Source of the DNA: Nymphaea colorata
Taxonomy: Eukaryota > Streptophyta > Magnoliopsida > Nymphaeales > Nymphaeaceae
NCBI RefSeq assembly: GCF_008831285.2
Contig: NC_045138.2
Location: 14,086,571 to 14,150,570, forward strand
Reading direction: 5' to 3'
DNA: 64,000 bases
Each line of letters begins with the position of its first letter. Position 1 is the first letter of the stretch. The notes beneath the pieces are model-generated. The model worked only from the letters and a program-made list of their open reading frames with translations, had not been told where the DNA came from and made no database searches. The position numbers and the translations under genes were made by a program. Positions 37,932-49,800 of the stretch are shown here, one piece after another.

Positions 37932-39841
37932 CTGTGGGGAGGAATGGCCCTTTGCAACGATATAGAGGTGACTGGTGAGCCAGCATGACGTGGTGAGTAA
38001 TGAGTCTGCCAGGCAAAGACTCACAACATTTGAGAACTTTATTGCTTGGCTCGAGCCAATCAAGAACAATGAAAGTAGAGTTTCCTGCTTGGTAGAATTC
38101 GATCAATTATGAATGCATCAGCCACAACCTCCAAAAGAACAAAAAAAGGAACAAAAATTTCTTGGGATCAAAAGAATTCAGACAAATAGAATCCCATCAG
38201 AGAAAAAAAAAAAAAAACACTTGACCAGCACCATAGTTGGCTCAACTGCCTCGTACAAAACCTCACCAAATCAATTGGCCCCAGGATGGCCAAACAGAAA
38301 GCTCAGGGAAAAAAAAATTCTTTAAAAAATTAAAACAAATCCTCAAGTCTGGTGGACAAAACATAAATTTCAGAATACTGTTTCTACAAAACAGAAATAG
38401 GGAGCTGTTAAAATTATGAGTCCAAAAATTCTGAAACTTATCTGAGAACGCAGACCAAGAATTAGCAGAAAATTCCACCATTTACCCTCTCAAAAAGTTC
38501 CAGATATGTTCTATACTCTGCTACAGAGCTAGAACTGTCTGTTTTGAACAGTTTAAAAAAATTACAGATCAAAGTGGATATTTTCTGAACATATTTTTAT
38601 GAAATCTCTTTTGGCCTTTGTTTAAATATATAAAAGTGACACCAAGAATTATAATTTTTTAGACCAATGTAAGCATTTTAAAATAAATTTCAAATAAAAA
38701 AAAACTGTTGAAAAATAGGAATCTGCATGTGGAGAAAAAGAATTGAAGAAATTTAGGTGGATTGAATATGGGAAGATCTAAAATGCTCATAACAAGGAGA
38801 AAATATAAAATTGCTGCCTCACCTTCTGGTCGCCTGCGAGTAGCTAAGCAACAAAGAAGCTAAAGAAATTACGGAAAGGAGAGGAAAGAGACCATGCAAC
38901 AGGGTAAGTTTGAATGCTGATAATGGCACGTTAGGCAATCAAAGTATAATCAGCCTACATGTATAACCATATACACACATGATGCATAAACACTTCACAC
39001 AAAGCAATGATACGTATGTGACATGATTAAACCTTAAAAAACTGATGGATGAATGTCTTCTGTTGGTAAAACAAAATTGCTCTTCCCTTGTTTTAAAGAT
39101 AAAATCATAAAATATGACCACACTTGCTATGTTTGAACAAACTATTCATAGTTTCCGCCGAGAGTAATTTAACTTGCCAATGTGATAATTGAGTCATATT
39201 ATCGGAAGAGACTATGCAAGACCAAAGAGCACAAGCACAGCTCATGACCAAACATCTACGTGTAGTCATATTTTTATTCACAAGCAAAAATGTGCGGCTG
39301 CAAGTATCACAATTTCAGGTTTCTGATTTACAGCTGCAAATATTACTATGATTAGTAAACGGTGGCAATTTACAACAAGAAACAAGGTTGCCCAGTGGAG
39401 AAAGGCCTGATCCATGAAGGGAAAGAAAACTTGTAATGGGTGGGTGAGAGCGTGGGAAGAAAATCCATGTTTAACATTCACAGTGGCCACATGATAGGAT
39501 GCATCGACAACAAAACCAAAGAGTTCAGATCCATAAATGATGTACAAGCATGGCAGGAACTCAAAGACCTGCTCATATTTTTGGTCTACGGCATTAATAC
39601 CTATACTTTGATGAATTTACAAACATGCATGATAATAAATGTTGGGGACCAAATATCATCAAAAGGAAAAACTAGGTCTTCAACATTTTTAAAGAAATTT
39701 CTCATCAAGATTTGCATACAAACCATGGAAAATTATAAACCATTTCTCAAAACAAACCAAAGACATACATTGAAGAAAAAGGAAAATATTCTTGAAGCAG
39801 CTCCAGTGGAAACTTGACATAACCTAAAGTTTTCTCAGGAA
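37932..39841. other. Intergenic, no supportable gene
   Basis: AT-rich, with only short unrelated open frames. No missing PHO1 exons could be recognised to the right of 37931, and no element ends were identified. Confidence 0.45.
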
Positions 39842-40152
39842 TGCTAAGTCACATGGGTGCACCAAGTATGGTGGCGCACCCACACCTGCACCCACATCGG
39901 TGCGGGTGCAGCCCGACAAGGTGTCAAATGAGTTTTGGCTGTTCTGGAAAAATTTTTGGCCAAGTTTTCATTGATATATCGATTCAAGGTAACCTTGATA
40001 AAAAAAGGTTTTAACAATATAGACAAATAAAATTGCTTATATAACAAATAACCTATATGTGTATATAAGATATATATATATATATATAACCAATTTTTTT
40101 TTTGGAAGTTACTGCATCCCACACCAGCACCTTGCACCCATGTGACATAGCA
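39842..40152. mobile_element. MITE, 311 bp, with 20-bp terminal inverted repeats
   Basis: The left terminus, TGCTAAGTCACATGGGTGCA, and the reverse complement of the right terminus agree at 19 of 20 positions. The left arm carries GCACCCACA-rich subterminal motifs and a CTGCACCC/GGGTGCAG inverted pair; the interior is AT-rich with a short (AT)n run at about 40069-40087. There is no coding capacity. A clear target-site duplication was not found, so the superfamily is left open. Confidence 0.75.
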
Positions 40153-40883
40153 AAAATGGTACAAAAACCACCAAAGCATGTCCACTTTCATTGCCAAAAC
40201 TAGTTCCTGGGTAGAAAAACATGACTCAAGAAACAGAGGATGCAGTTGGGGTGGGTGGGGAGGCCCTGAAATCGTTGAGATCTATCACGGTCTACTCACC
40301 AGAGAATGATGCAAATGTCAATAGGGGATCGGATGAATCAACAGGTCTTCATCTAGGAAGAGAGAAAGAATCAAATGATGGCAGAGGAGGAGACTCACAT
40401 GTGTGAGGGAGGAGAGGAATCAAAATCCACTGGAAAGGCCCTTGCAGATGGAAGTTGGGCAAAGCGAATCGTTCTTGACAGGAGACAGAGGTCAGAAAAG
40501 GTTGAAAAGGAAGAACGCTGCTGGATAAGATAAAGCAAATCAATTTTCGCACATGAAACCAAACGCAGGTAAAAGAAGATGAAACGCCTGAAATATTTTG
40601 TATAGAGGGGGTCACGCGCCTTCCGGCCATCATCACTTGGTTTTCTTGTAGTTTAATATTTTCACCCCCGGCTATCTTTTTCACTCCTTTGGATTTTTGG
40701 ATCCAAGTCCAAAAAAAGATTTTGGACAACCAAAACGTGTATATTTGGGCACACACTTGTCTGAACTGATTGCCCTAAGTCCAATGATTTTGAACCGTAT
40801 TATAATTTATAAGAAGATCCATCAAACTAGAACCGATTGCGTTGCATGAAGTTAACTCATAGATTCATCAACACACACACACA
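40153..40883. other. Intergenic sequence between the MITE and the hAT element
   Basis: No supportable gene. Two overlapping open frames on opposite strands (40221-40406 plus, 40349-40756 minus) match no known family. It ends in a (CA)n tract that is the insertion site of the following element. Confidence 0.45.
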
Positions 40884-42109
40884 TAGGGCTGTTCATGAGC
40901 GAGTTCGAGCCGAGCTTGGCCAGCTCGAGCTCGACTCGACTAAAATTACTCGAGCTCGAACTCGACTCGAGCTCGAGTCGAGCTTCTTACAGCAAACTCG
41001 AGCTCGACTCGACTACTGAAAGTCGAGCTCGAGCTCGACTCGATTAACCCGATTTAGCTCGACAACTTGTTTACCATTTAAGCTCATTTAACTTTAGCTC
41101 GTTTAGCTCGAGCTCGACTCGCGTAACAGCAAAACAGAGTAACAGCAAAACAGAGATGAAAAACATATATGAAAAAACAGAGATGAAAACCACACGACAA
41201 TAACAACAAAACAAAGATGAAAAACAGAGATAAAAACACCAAAAACAACATTACATGTAAAAACAGTTACATGTAAAAGCAACACACGAAAACGAGAAGA
41301 ACGAATTTACTATCAATAACAACAAAATAGAAAACACCACAAGATTCAAAGCAATAAACCAAAAAAAAAAAAAACGAGGGAGAAGATAAACCCTAACCGG
41401 GGAGTCCGGGACAAAGGTCGCGCGTCACTGACCACGCAAACGAGACCCAGGTGCTTGAAGAAGGGGGAAATCACCAACCACGCAAAGGAGACCCAGGCGC
41501 TTGAAGAAGGGGGGAAATCACTGACCACGCAAGCGAGACTCAGCGCTTGAAGAAGGGGGAAAAAATGAAAACCCAACAGAAGAAGAACCAATTCAAGAAG
41601 AAGAAGAATAAGAAGAAAACCTACCGCCCACCACCCTGCCGGCTGCTCCGCTGCTGCGCTTCGCGGCTTCACCCCATCGGCCTTCCCCTTCTAGATGGAA
41701 CATGGTCGAATCACAAGGGCGCTTCTCTCGTGACCTCGTCTGGTCTAGTGGTCGACGGTCGTGGTTGACGGAAGAGGGAAGACATGGTCGTGGTCGACGG
41801 AAACGGAAGAGGGAAGACATTTTGCAGTCGATGGAAGAGAAAAAATCGAGAATAGAGAGAAAGGCTTTCGACGTTTCGTTTTTACTTTTAACCATAAACC
41901 GGTGAACCGGTTTCATGAACCAGTTTGTACGAGTCGAGTCAAGTTTATACGAGTCGAGTTCGTGCAACTCGAACTCGACTCGTGTAGCGTTTCGAGCTTA
42001 ATGGGTGAGCTCGAACTCGACTCATTTATAAATGAGTCGAGTTCGAGTCGAGCTTTTCCGGGCGAGTTCGAGTCGAGCCCGAGTTGGCTCGACTCGTTGT
42101 GCAGCCCTA
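40884..42109. mobile_element. Non-autonomous hAT-type transposon inserted in a CA microsatellite
   Basis: It begins TAGGGCTGTTCATGAGC and ends with the inverted form of TAGGGCTGCACAACGAG, fitting hAT ends of the TAGGGNTGNNNA type. The flanks offer an 8-bp duplication (CACACACA, 40876-40883 and 42110-42117), the hAT size, though this is ambiguous within a CA repeat. Both arms are packed with GAGCTCGACTCGA-type motifs in both orientations, as in subterminal transposase-binding regions. The middle holds three 46-47-bp tandem units (about 41425-41565) and GC-rich sequence that may be captured host DNA. No hAT transposase or dimerisation domain was recognised, so it would need transposase supplied elsewhere. 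Confidence 0.8.
41425..41565. repeat. Three tandem 46-47-bp units inside the hAT element
   Basis: Units start at 41425, 41471 and 41518. Each contains ACCACGCAA, GAGAC(C/T)CAG and GCTTGAAGAAGGGGG with a few differences. Such arrays are common in the interior of non-autonomous DNA transposons. Confidence 0.9.
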
Positions 42110-43084
42110 CACACACACACACAGATCTGCTTACATGATATTATCCACTGATTAACATTTCAAATGCGCAACTCCATGGATTATAAATTCATGTTCCAGT
42201 TTCATGTATCTTTCAAACAAAACAAAAGGTCTAAAGTTCTTATTATAGTTAGTCGACAAGAAATCTTGGAACTCATCAACCTTGGCTTTCTAAGGGCACT
42301 TCTCTGTTAGCATATTTGTCAGGTAACAAAATATAAAATTACCTCCGATTAGAAATCGGAGGTAAACAAACACCTCTTGTAGGTTCTGCTCAAGAGCAAA
42401 AAGTACAACAAGCTTTTAACTGATACACGAAGTTCAGGGTAAGGAGATCTTACAATGATTGCTTGTCATAGAGGCAAGCCTATTTACTTGACTGAGGGCA
42501 TTTTTGATACGAAGAACATCGTGTTCTTATGATTTGGATTCTAGGAACACCCTACTTTTATTACAGGAAACATACATACTGTCATTATAGGTATTGTTCT
42601 AGATCTAACAATCAAACACTAGACATAAATTATTTGATACAAATGTTCCAATAATGTATGTTCTTAACAAACACCCTTTAGGTCACACATGCACGTGACA
42701 CATCCTGGTTGATGTTTTATGAACAAACACGGAAAAGTCAACCAAGTACACATGTATAGAGATCAGATCAGTGGCACAACTGAGTATAAGTTATGGCCTC
42801 CGAATTTTCAAAAAACTTTACATATACATACGAAAAGACCTTTTTGTCCTTCTTATTTTAAAGTTTCACACATATGTGCTCCATTTGTCATAAGTTGTTG
42901 ATGGTGATGCACATTTAATGCCCAACCAAGTTGGTGTCCCTTTTCCTTATAGGACACACGATCAAAGGCTTATTTGTTTAGGAACGAACCCCACCAAAAG
43001 TGTGTTGACCAAGGTCTGGACTCTTGGCTTTCTTCAACTTCAACGTCTTAATTTGACAACCACTTGCTTGTCGAAACAGATGTA
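42110..43084. other. Intergenic sequence left of the satellite array
   Basis: AT-rich, no supportable gene. It contains a perfect 11-bp inverted repeat with a 3-nt loop at 42340-42364 (TACCTCCGATT, AGA, AATCGGAGGTA) and two ACAAACACC motifs (about 42366 and 42668). From about 42930 it may already be sequence ancestral to the array. Confidence 0.45.
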
Positions 43085-46000
43085 GTCGAAAGTGGAAACA
43101 AATGTTTGTCAAAAAGATAAAGATTTCAATTTTAAATGTACGCATTGATTAAGTACAAAACCTTCAACACAAAATCTTCTAATAGAGACTTTGAAGGTAA
43201 TTTTCTTACATTGAGATGTCCAAATCTTTGATGCAAATGATTATATCAATCATTTTGACAACACTATATAAAATAGAGTTGGATAACATAAACTGTTCAT
43301 ATAATGGACATCACCATTTCCCAAATCATCCTTAATCAACCTCCTAATCCGTGACCCAAGACCTAACATTTATTTTGAAAGAAAACAACATCATAGCCAA
43401 AATACAGGATTTGTTAGATGTCAAAGTTAATCAGATCTGTATTTGGATGAATGACCAGATTTAGATCAGATCGTAGATCAGGTGCATTGGATGAAAGGTT
43501 GAGGTCAAACCTGATCCGGTTTAGACGTTGGATTTGGACTTTGAGATTGGCATATGGATCAGAAGTCTAACCTGACCTGGTTTAGATGTTGGATTTGAGT
43601 TCTAAGTCTTAGGTCAAGATCAAATGTCTAATCTGATCTGATTTAGATGTTAGATTTAGATTTTGGAAGTACCGCTTGGATCAGAGGTCTAATTTGATCG
43701 GTTTTAGGTGTTGGATTTGGATGTTGGATAAATGGACTAGATCAGAGGTCTAATCTGATCCAGTTTTGATTTTGGAGTGGGGAAACTTCTAATCATCCCA
43801 ATAAACAAGTTCAAAGGACATTATACAGAAAATGGATATCTACAAAAAATATAACGATTTCAATTTTCCATGTATGCATTCATTATATATGAAATCTTCA
43901 ACACAAGGTCTTTTAGTGGCAACATTAAAAATATATTTCCAACATTGAGATGTCCTAATCTTTGACACAGATATTTATATCAATCATCCTATCAACAATA
44001 TATAAGATATTGATGGATAAGATAAAATTTTGATATAACAAACATCTCCTTTTCTAAAACCATCCCTAATCAACTTCTCAGACCAGTGACCCTACGCCCA
44101 ACACTTGTTTGATGAGAAATCAACATAAAAAATACGATCAAATATTCAGCAAACATCAAAGTTAACCAGATAGGTGATTTTGAATAATTAGATTTAGATG
44201 TAATTGTAGATAAAGTACAAAGGGTCAGAGGTTTGATCCAGTGGGATATGGATCAGATGTTAGATTTCAACTTTGAAACTGGCTTATGGTTCAGAAGTCT
44301 AATCTGACCCAACTTAAATGTTGTATTTAAATTTTAAATATCATGTCAAGATAAGAGGTCTAATATGATCTAATTTGTAGGTTAGATTTAGATTTTAGAT
44401 CTATGGTTTAGATCAGAGGTCTCATCGGATCGGTACAAGGTGTGGGACTTACACTTTGGATCTATGGACAAAATCAAAGGTCTAACCTGATCAGGTTTAG
44501 ATGTTGGATTTGGAATTCATGCTGAGTCTAGATACATAATAGACATTTTTTCAGGATGTACGGTGGCTTATAATCATCCCAATCAACACGTTCAAAGGCC
44601 ATTGAAGTGAAAATGGATGTTTGTCAAAAAGATAAACATTTCAACTTGCCATTATGCATTTCCAAAATATGAAACCTTCAACACAAAATCCTTTAATTGA
44701 TGCATTGAAGACAATTTTCTTAACTCGGGGATCTCCTAACCTTTGGTACAAATGCTTATATCAATCATTTTGACAACACAATACAACATGCCGTTGGATA
44801 ACATAAATTGTTCATATAATAGAGATCTTCTTTCCCCAAACCATCCCTAATCAACTTCCTGGACCTATGATCCTAGACCTAACATTTATATGATGAGAAA
44901 CAAAATCACAGCCATAATCCAAGATTTGACAAACATCAAAGATAGTCAGATAGTTAGTTGGAAGAATCACAAGAATTAGATGTGATCGTAGCTCAAGTGG
45001 ATAGGATCAGAGGGGTTTCATCGAGTGAGATATGGATTAGGGGTCTAATCTGATCCGGTTTAAATGTAGAATTTGGACTTGGGCTGAGTCTGGATACATA
45101 ATCCACATTTTCTCATGATGTAGGGAGGCTTCTAATCATCCCAATGATTACCTTCAAAGGACAATGTAGTGGAAGCAGATGTTTGTCAAAAGATAAAGAT
45201 TTCAATTTTAAATGTATGCATTGATTAAGTATGAAACCTTCCAACACTAAATCTTCTAATAGAGACTTTGAAGGTAGTTTTGTTACATTGAGATGTCCTA
45301 ATCTTCGATGCAAATGATTCTTATCACCCATTTTGACAACATTATAATAACATAAATTGTTCATATAATGTGCATCTCCATTTCCAAATCCATCCCTAAT
45401 CAACCTCCTAGTTCGTGATCCCAGGCCTAAGATTTAATTTGAAAGAAAACAACATCTTAGCCACAATACATGATTTGTTAGACGACAAAGTTAATCAGAC
45501 ATGTATTTGGATGAATGACTAGAATTAGATCGGATCGTAGACCAGGTGGATTGGATCAAAGGTTTCATCAAGTGGGATATGGATCAGAGGTCAAACCTGA
45601 TCCGGTTTAGATGTTGGATTTGGACCTTGAGCTTGGCATCTAGATCAGAAGTCTAATCTGACCCGGTTTTGATGTTGGAATTGAGTTCTAAGTCCCACGT
45701 CAAGATCAGAGGTCTAATCTGATCTGATTTAGATGTTGGATTTAGATTTTGGAAGTACGGTTTGGAATTCATGCTGAGTCTAGATACATAATCGACATTT
45801 TTTCAGGATGTGCGGTGGCTCATAATCATCCCAATAAACACGTTCAAAGGACATTGAAGTGAAAATGGATGTTTGTCAAAAAGATCATCAAAGATTGTCA
45901 GAAAGTTAGTTGGAAGAATCAATAGAATTAGATGTGATCGTAGCTCAAGTGGATAGGATCAGAGGTTTCATCGAGTGAGAATGATTGGGTCAGATTTGAA

Positions 46001-46807
46001 CAACATGCCGTTGGATAACATAAATTGTTCATATAATAGAGATCTCCTTTTCCCAAACCATCCCTAATCAACTTCATGGACCTATGATCCTAGACCTAAC
46101 ATTTATATGATGAGAAAACAAGATCACGGCCACAATCCAAGATTTGACAAACATCAAAGATTGTCAGAAAGTTAGTTGGAAGAATCAATAGAATTAGATG
46201 TGATCGTAGCTCAAGTGGATAGGATCAGAGGTTTCATCGAGTGAGAATGATTTTGGAAGTACGGTTTGGAATTCATGCTGAGTCTAGATACATAATCGAC
46301 ATTTTTTCAGGATGTGCGGTGGCTTATAATCATCCCAATAAACACGTTCAAAGGACATTGAAGTGAAAATGGATGTTTGTCAAAAAGATAAACATTTCAA
46401 CTAGTCATTATGCATTTCCAAAATATGAAACCTTTAACACAAAATCTTTTAATTGAGGCATTGAAGACAATTTTCTTAACTCGGGATCTCCTAACCTTTA
46501 GTACAAATGCATATATCAATCATTTTGACAACACAATACAACATGCCGTTGGATAACATAAATTGTTCATATAATAGAGATCTCCTTTTCCCAAACCATC
46601 CCTAATCAACTTCATGGACCTATGATCCTAGACCTAACATTTATATGATGAGAAAACAAGATCACGGCCACAATCCAAGATTTGACAAACATCAAAGATT
46701 GTCAGAAAGTTAGTTGGAAGAATCAATAGAATTAGATGTGATCGTAGCTCAAGTGGATAGGATCAGAGGTTTCATTGAGTGAGAATGATTGGGTCAGATT
46801 TGATCCA
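43085..46807. repeat. Older, rearranged left edge of the satellite
   Basis: One diverged A-B-C set (B anchor 43786, C anchor 44567, then A at 45129; B-to-C spacing of 781 bp is the same as inside the homogeneous array). It is followed by A (45129) joined to two C-type pieces (anchors 45819 and 46323) with no B. C-type segments carry internal deletions and a duplicated stretch (about 45880-46250 against 46530-46790). This is the diverged border usual for satellite arrays. Confidence 0.9.
45113..45403 (-). pseudogene. Copia GAG-pre-integrase remnant within subunit A
   Basis: The minus strand reads RDGFGNGDAHYMNNLCYYN and then LHRRLGHLNVTKLPSKSLL. The LHxRLGHLN motif is diagnostic of the GAG-pre-integrase domain of Ty1/copia polyproteins, and the preceding part fits the region just upstream of it. 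The expected downstream Cys and Lys-His residues are degenerate, and the frame loses similarity after about 60 residues. It is the best-preserved of the repeated remnants and identifies the source of the satellite. Confidence 0.75.
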
Positions 46808-49800
46808 CTGAGTCTAGATACATAATCCACATTTTCTCATGATGTAGGGTGGCTTCTAATCATCCGAATGATCACCTTCAAAGAACAATGCAGTGCAAGC
46901 AGATGTTTCTCAAAAAGATAAAGATTTCAAGTTTAAATGTATAAATTGATTAGGTATGAAACCTTCCAACACTAAATCTTCTAATAGAGACTTTGAAGGT
47001 AATTTTCTTACATTGAGATGTGCTAATCTTCGATGCAAATGATTCTATCAATCATTCTGACAACACTAATAATAACATAAATTGTTCATATAATGGGCAT
47101 CTCCATTTCCCAAACCATCCCTAATCAACATCCTAGTTCGTGATCCCAGACGTAACATTTATTTTGAAAGAAAACAACATCTTAGCCACAATACATGATT
47201 TGTGAGATGTCAAAGTTAATAAACATGTATTTGGATGAATGAGCAGAATTAGATCGGATCGTAGATCAAGTGGATCGGATCAAAGGTTTCATCAAGTGGG
47301 ATATGGATCAGAGGTCAAACCTGATCCAGTTTAGATGTTGGATTTGGAACTTGAGCTTGGCATCTGGATCAGAAGTCTAATCTGACCCGGTTTAGATGTT
47401 GGACTTGAGTTCTAAGTCTCACGTCAAGATCAGAGGTCTAATCTGATCTGATTTAGATGTTGGATTTAGATTTTGGAAGTACGGTTTGGATCAAAGGTCT
47501 AATATGATTTGTTTTGGGTGTTGGATTTGGATGTTGGATCAATGGACTAGATCAGAGGTCTAATCTGATCCAGTGTTGAACGTTGGAGTGGGGTAACTTC
47601 TAATCATCCCAATAAACAAGTTCAAATGACATTATACAAAAAATGGATATCTATCAAAAATATAATGATTTCAATTTTCCATTTACGCATTTATTATATA
47701 TGAAATCTTCAACACAAGGTCTTTCAGTGGCAACATTAAAGATTATTTTCCAAAATTGAGATGTCCTAATCTTCGACGCAAATGTTTATATCAATCATCC
47801 TATCAACATTGTATAAGATATTGTTGGATAAGATAAAATTTTGATATAACAAACATCTCCTTTTCTAAAACAATCCCTAATCAACTTCTCAGACCAGTGA
47901 CCTTATGCCCTAGACTTCTTTGATGAGAAACCAATATAACAAATATGATCAAATATTAAGCAGACATAAAAGTTAATCGGATAGGTGATTTTTAATAATT
48001 AGATATAGATGTAATTGTAGATAAAGTAAATTGGGTCAGAGGTTTGATCAAGTAGGATATGGATCAGATGTTAAATTTCAACTTTGAAACTGGGTTATGG
48101 TTAAGAAGTCTAATCTGACCCAACTTAAATGTCATATTTGAATTTTAAATCTCATGTGAAGATCAAAGGTCTAATCTGATCAACTTTGTAGGTTAGATTT
48201 AGATTTTAGATCTATGGTTTGGATCAGAGGTCTCATCTGATCGGTACAAGGTGTGAGATTTAGACTTTGGATCCATGGACTAGATCAGAGGTCTAACCTG
48301 ATCTTGTTTAGATGTTGGATTTGGAATTCATGCCGAGTCTAGATACATAATCGACATTTTTTCAGGATGTACGGTGGCTTATAATCATCCCAATAAAAAC
48401 GTTCAAAGGACATTGAAGTGAAAATGGATGTTTGTCAAAAAGATAAAGATTTCAACTTGTCATTATGCATTTCCAAAATATGAAACATTCAACACAAAAT
48501 CTTTTAATTGAGGCATTGATGACAATTTTCTTAACTCGGGATCTCCTAACCTTTGGTACAAATGCTTATATCAATCATTTTCACAACACAATACAACATG
48601 CCGTTGGATAACATAAAATGTTCCTATAATAGAGCTCTCCTTTTCCCAAACCATCCCTAATCAACTTCCTAGACCTATGATCCAAGACCTAACATTTATA
48701 TGATGAGAAAACAAGAATACAACCATAATCCAAGATTTGACAAACATCAAAGATAGTCAGATAGTTAGTTGGAAGAATCAATAGAATTAGATGTGATCGT
48801 AGCTCAAGTGGATAGGATCAGAGGTTTCATCGAGTGAGATATGGATCAGAGGTCTAATCTGATCTGGTTTAAATGTTGGATTTGGACTTTTGCTGAGTCT
48901 AGATACATAATCCACATTTTCTCATGATGTAGGGTGGCTTCTAATCACCCGAATGATCACCTTCAAAGAACAATGCAGTGCAAGCAGATGTTTCTCAAAA
49001 AGATAAAGATTTCAAGTTTAAATGTATAAATTGATTAGGTATGAAACCTTCCAACACTAAATCTTCTAATAGAGACTTTGAAGGTAATTTTCTTACATTG
49101 AGATGTGCTAATCTTCGATGCAAATGATTCTATCAATCATTCTGACAACACTAATAATAACATAAATTGTTCATATAATGGGCATCTCCATTTCCCAAAC
49201 CATCCCTAATCAACATCCTAGTTCGTGATCCCAGACGTAACATTTATTTTGAAAGAAAACAACATCTTAGCCACAATACATGATTTGTGAGATGTCAAAG
49301 TTAATAAACATGTATTTGGATGAATGAGCAGAATTAGATCGGATCGTAGATCAAGTGGATCGGATCAAAGGTTTCATCAAGTGGGATATGGATCAGAGGT
49401 CAAACCTGATCCAGTTTAGATGTTGGATTTGGAACTTGAGCTTGGCATCTGGATCAGAAGTCTAATCTGACCCGGTTTAGATGTTGGACTTGAGTTCTAA
49501 GTCTCACGTCAAGATCAGAGGTCTAATCTGATCTGATTTAGATGTTGGATTTAGATTTTGGAAGTACGGTTTGGATCAAAGGTCTAATATGATCTGTTTT
49601 GGGTGTTGGATTTGGATGTTGGATCAATGGACTAGATCAGAGGTCTAATCTGATCCAGTGTTGAACGTTGGAGTGGGGTAACTTCTAATCATCCCAATAA
49701 ACAAGTTCAAATGACATTATACAAAAAATGGATATCTATCAAAAATATAATGATTTCAATTTTCCATTTACGCATTTATTATATATGAAATCTTCAACAC

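Noticed and set aside
41346-41967. Leu/Phe-rich minus-strand frames inside the hAT element
   Set aside because: They translate the 46-bp tandem units and AAGAAG tracts; no transposase similarity.
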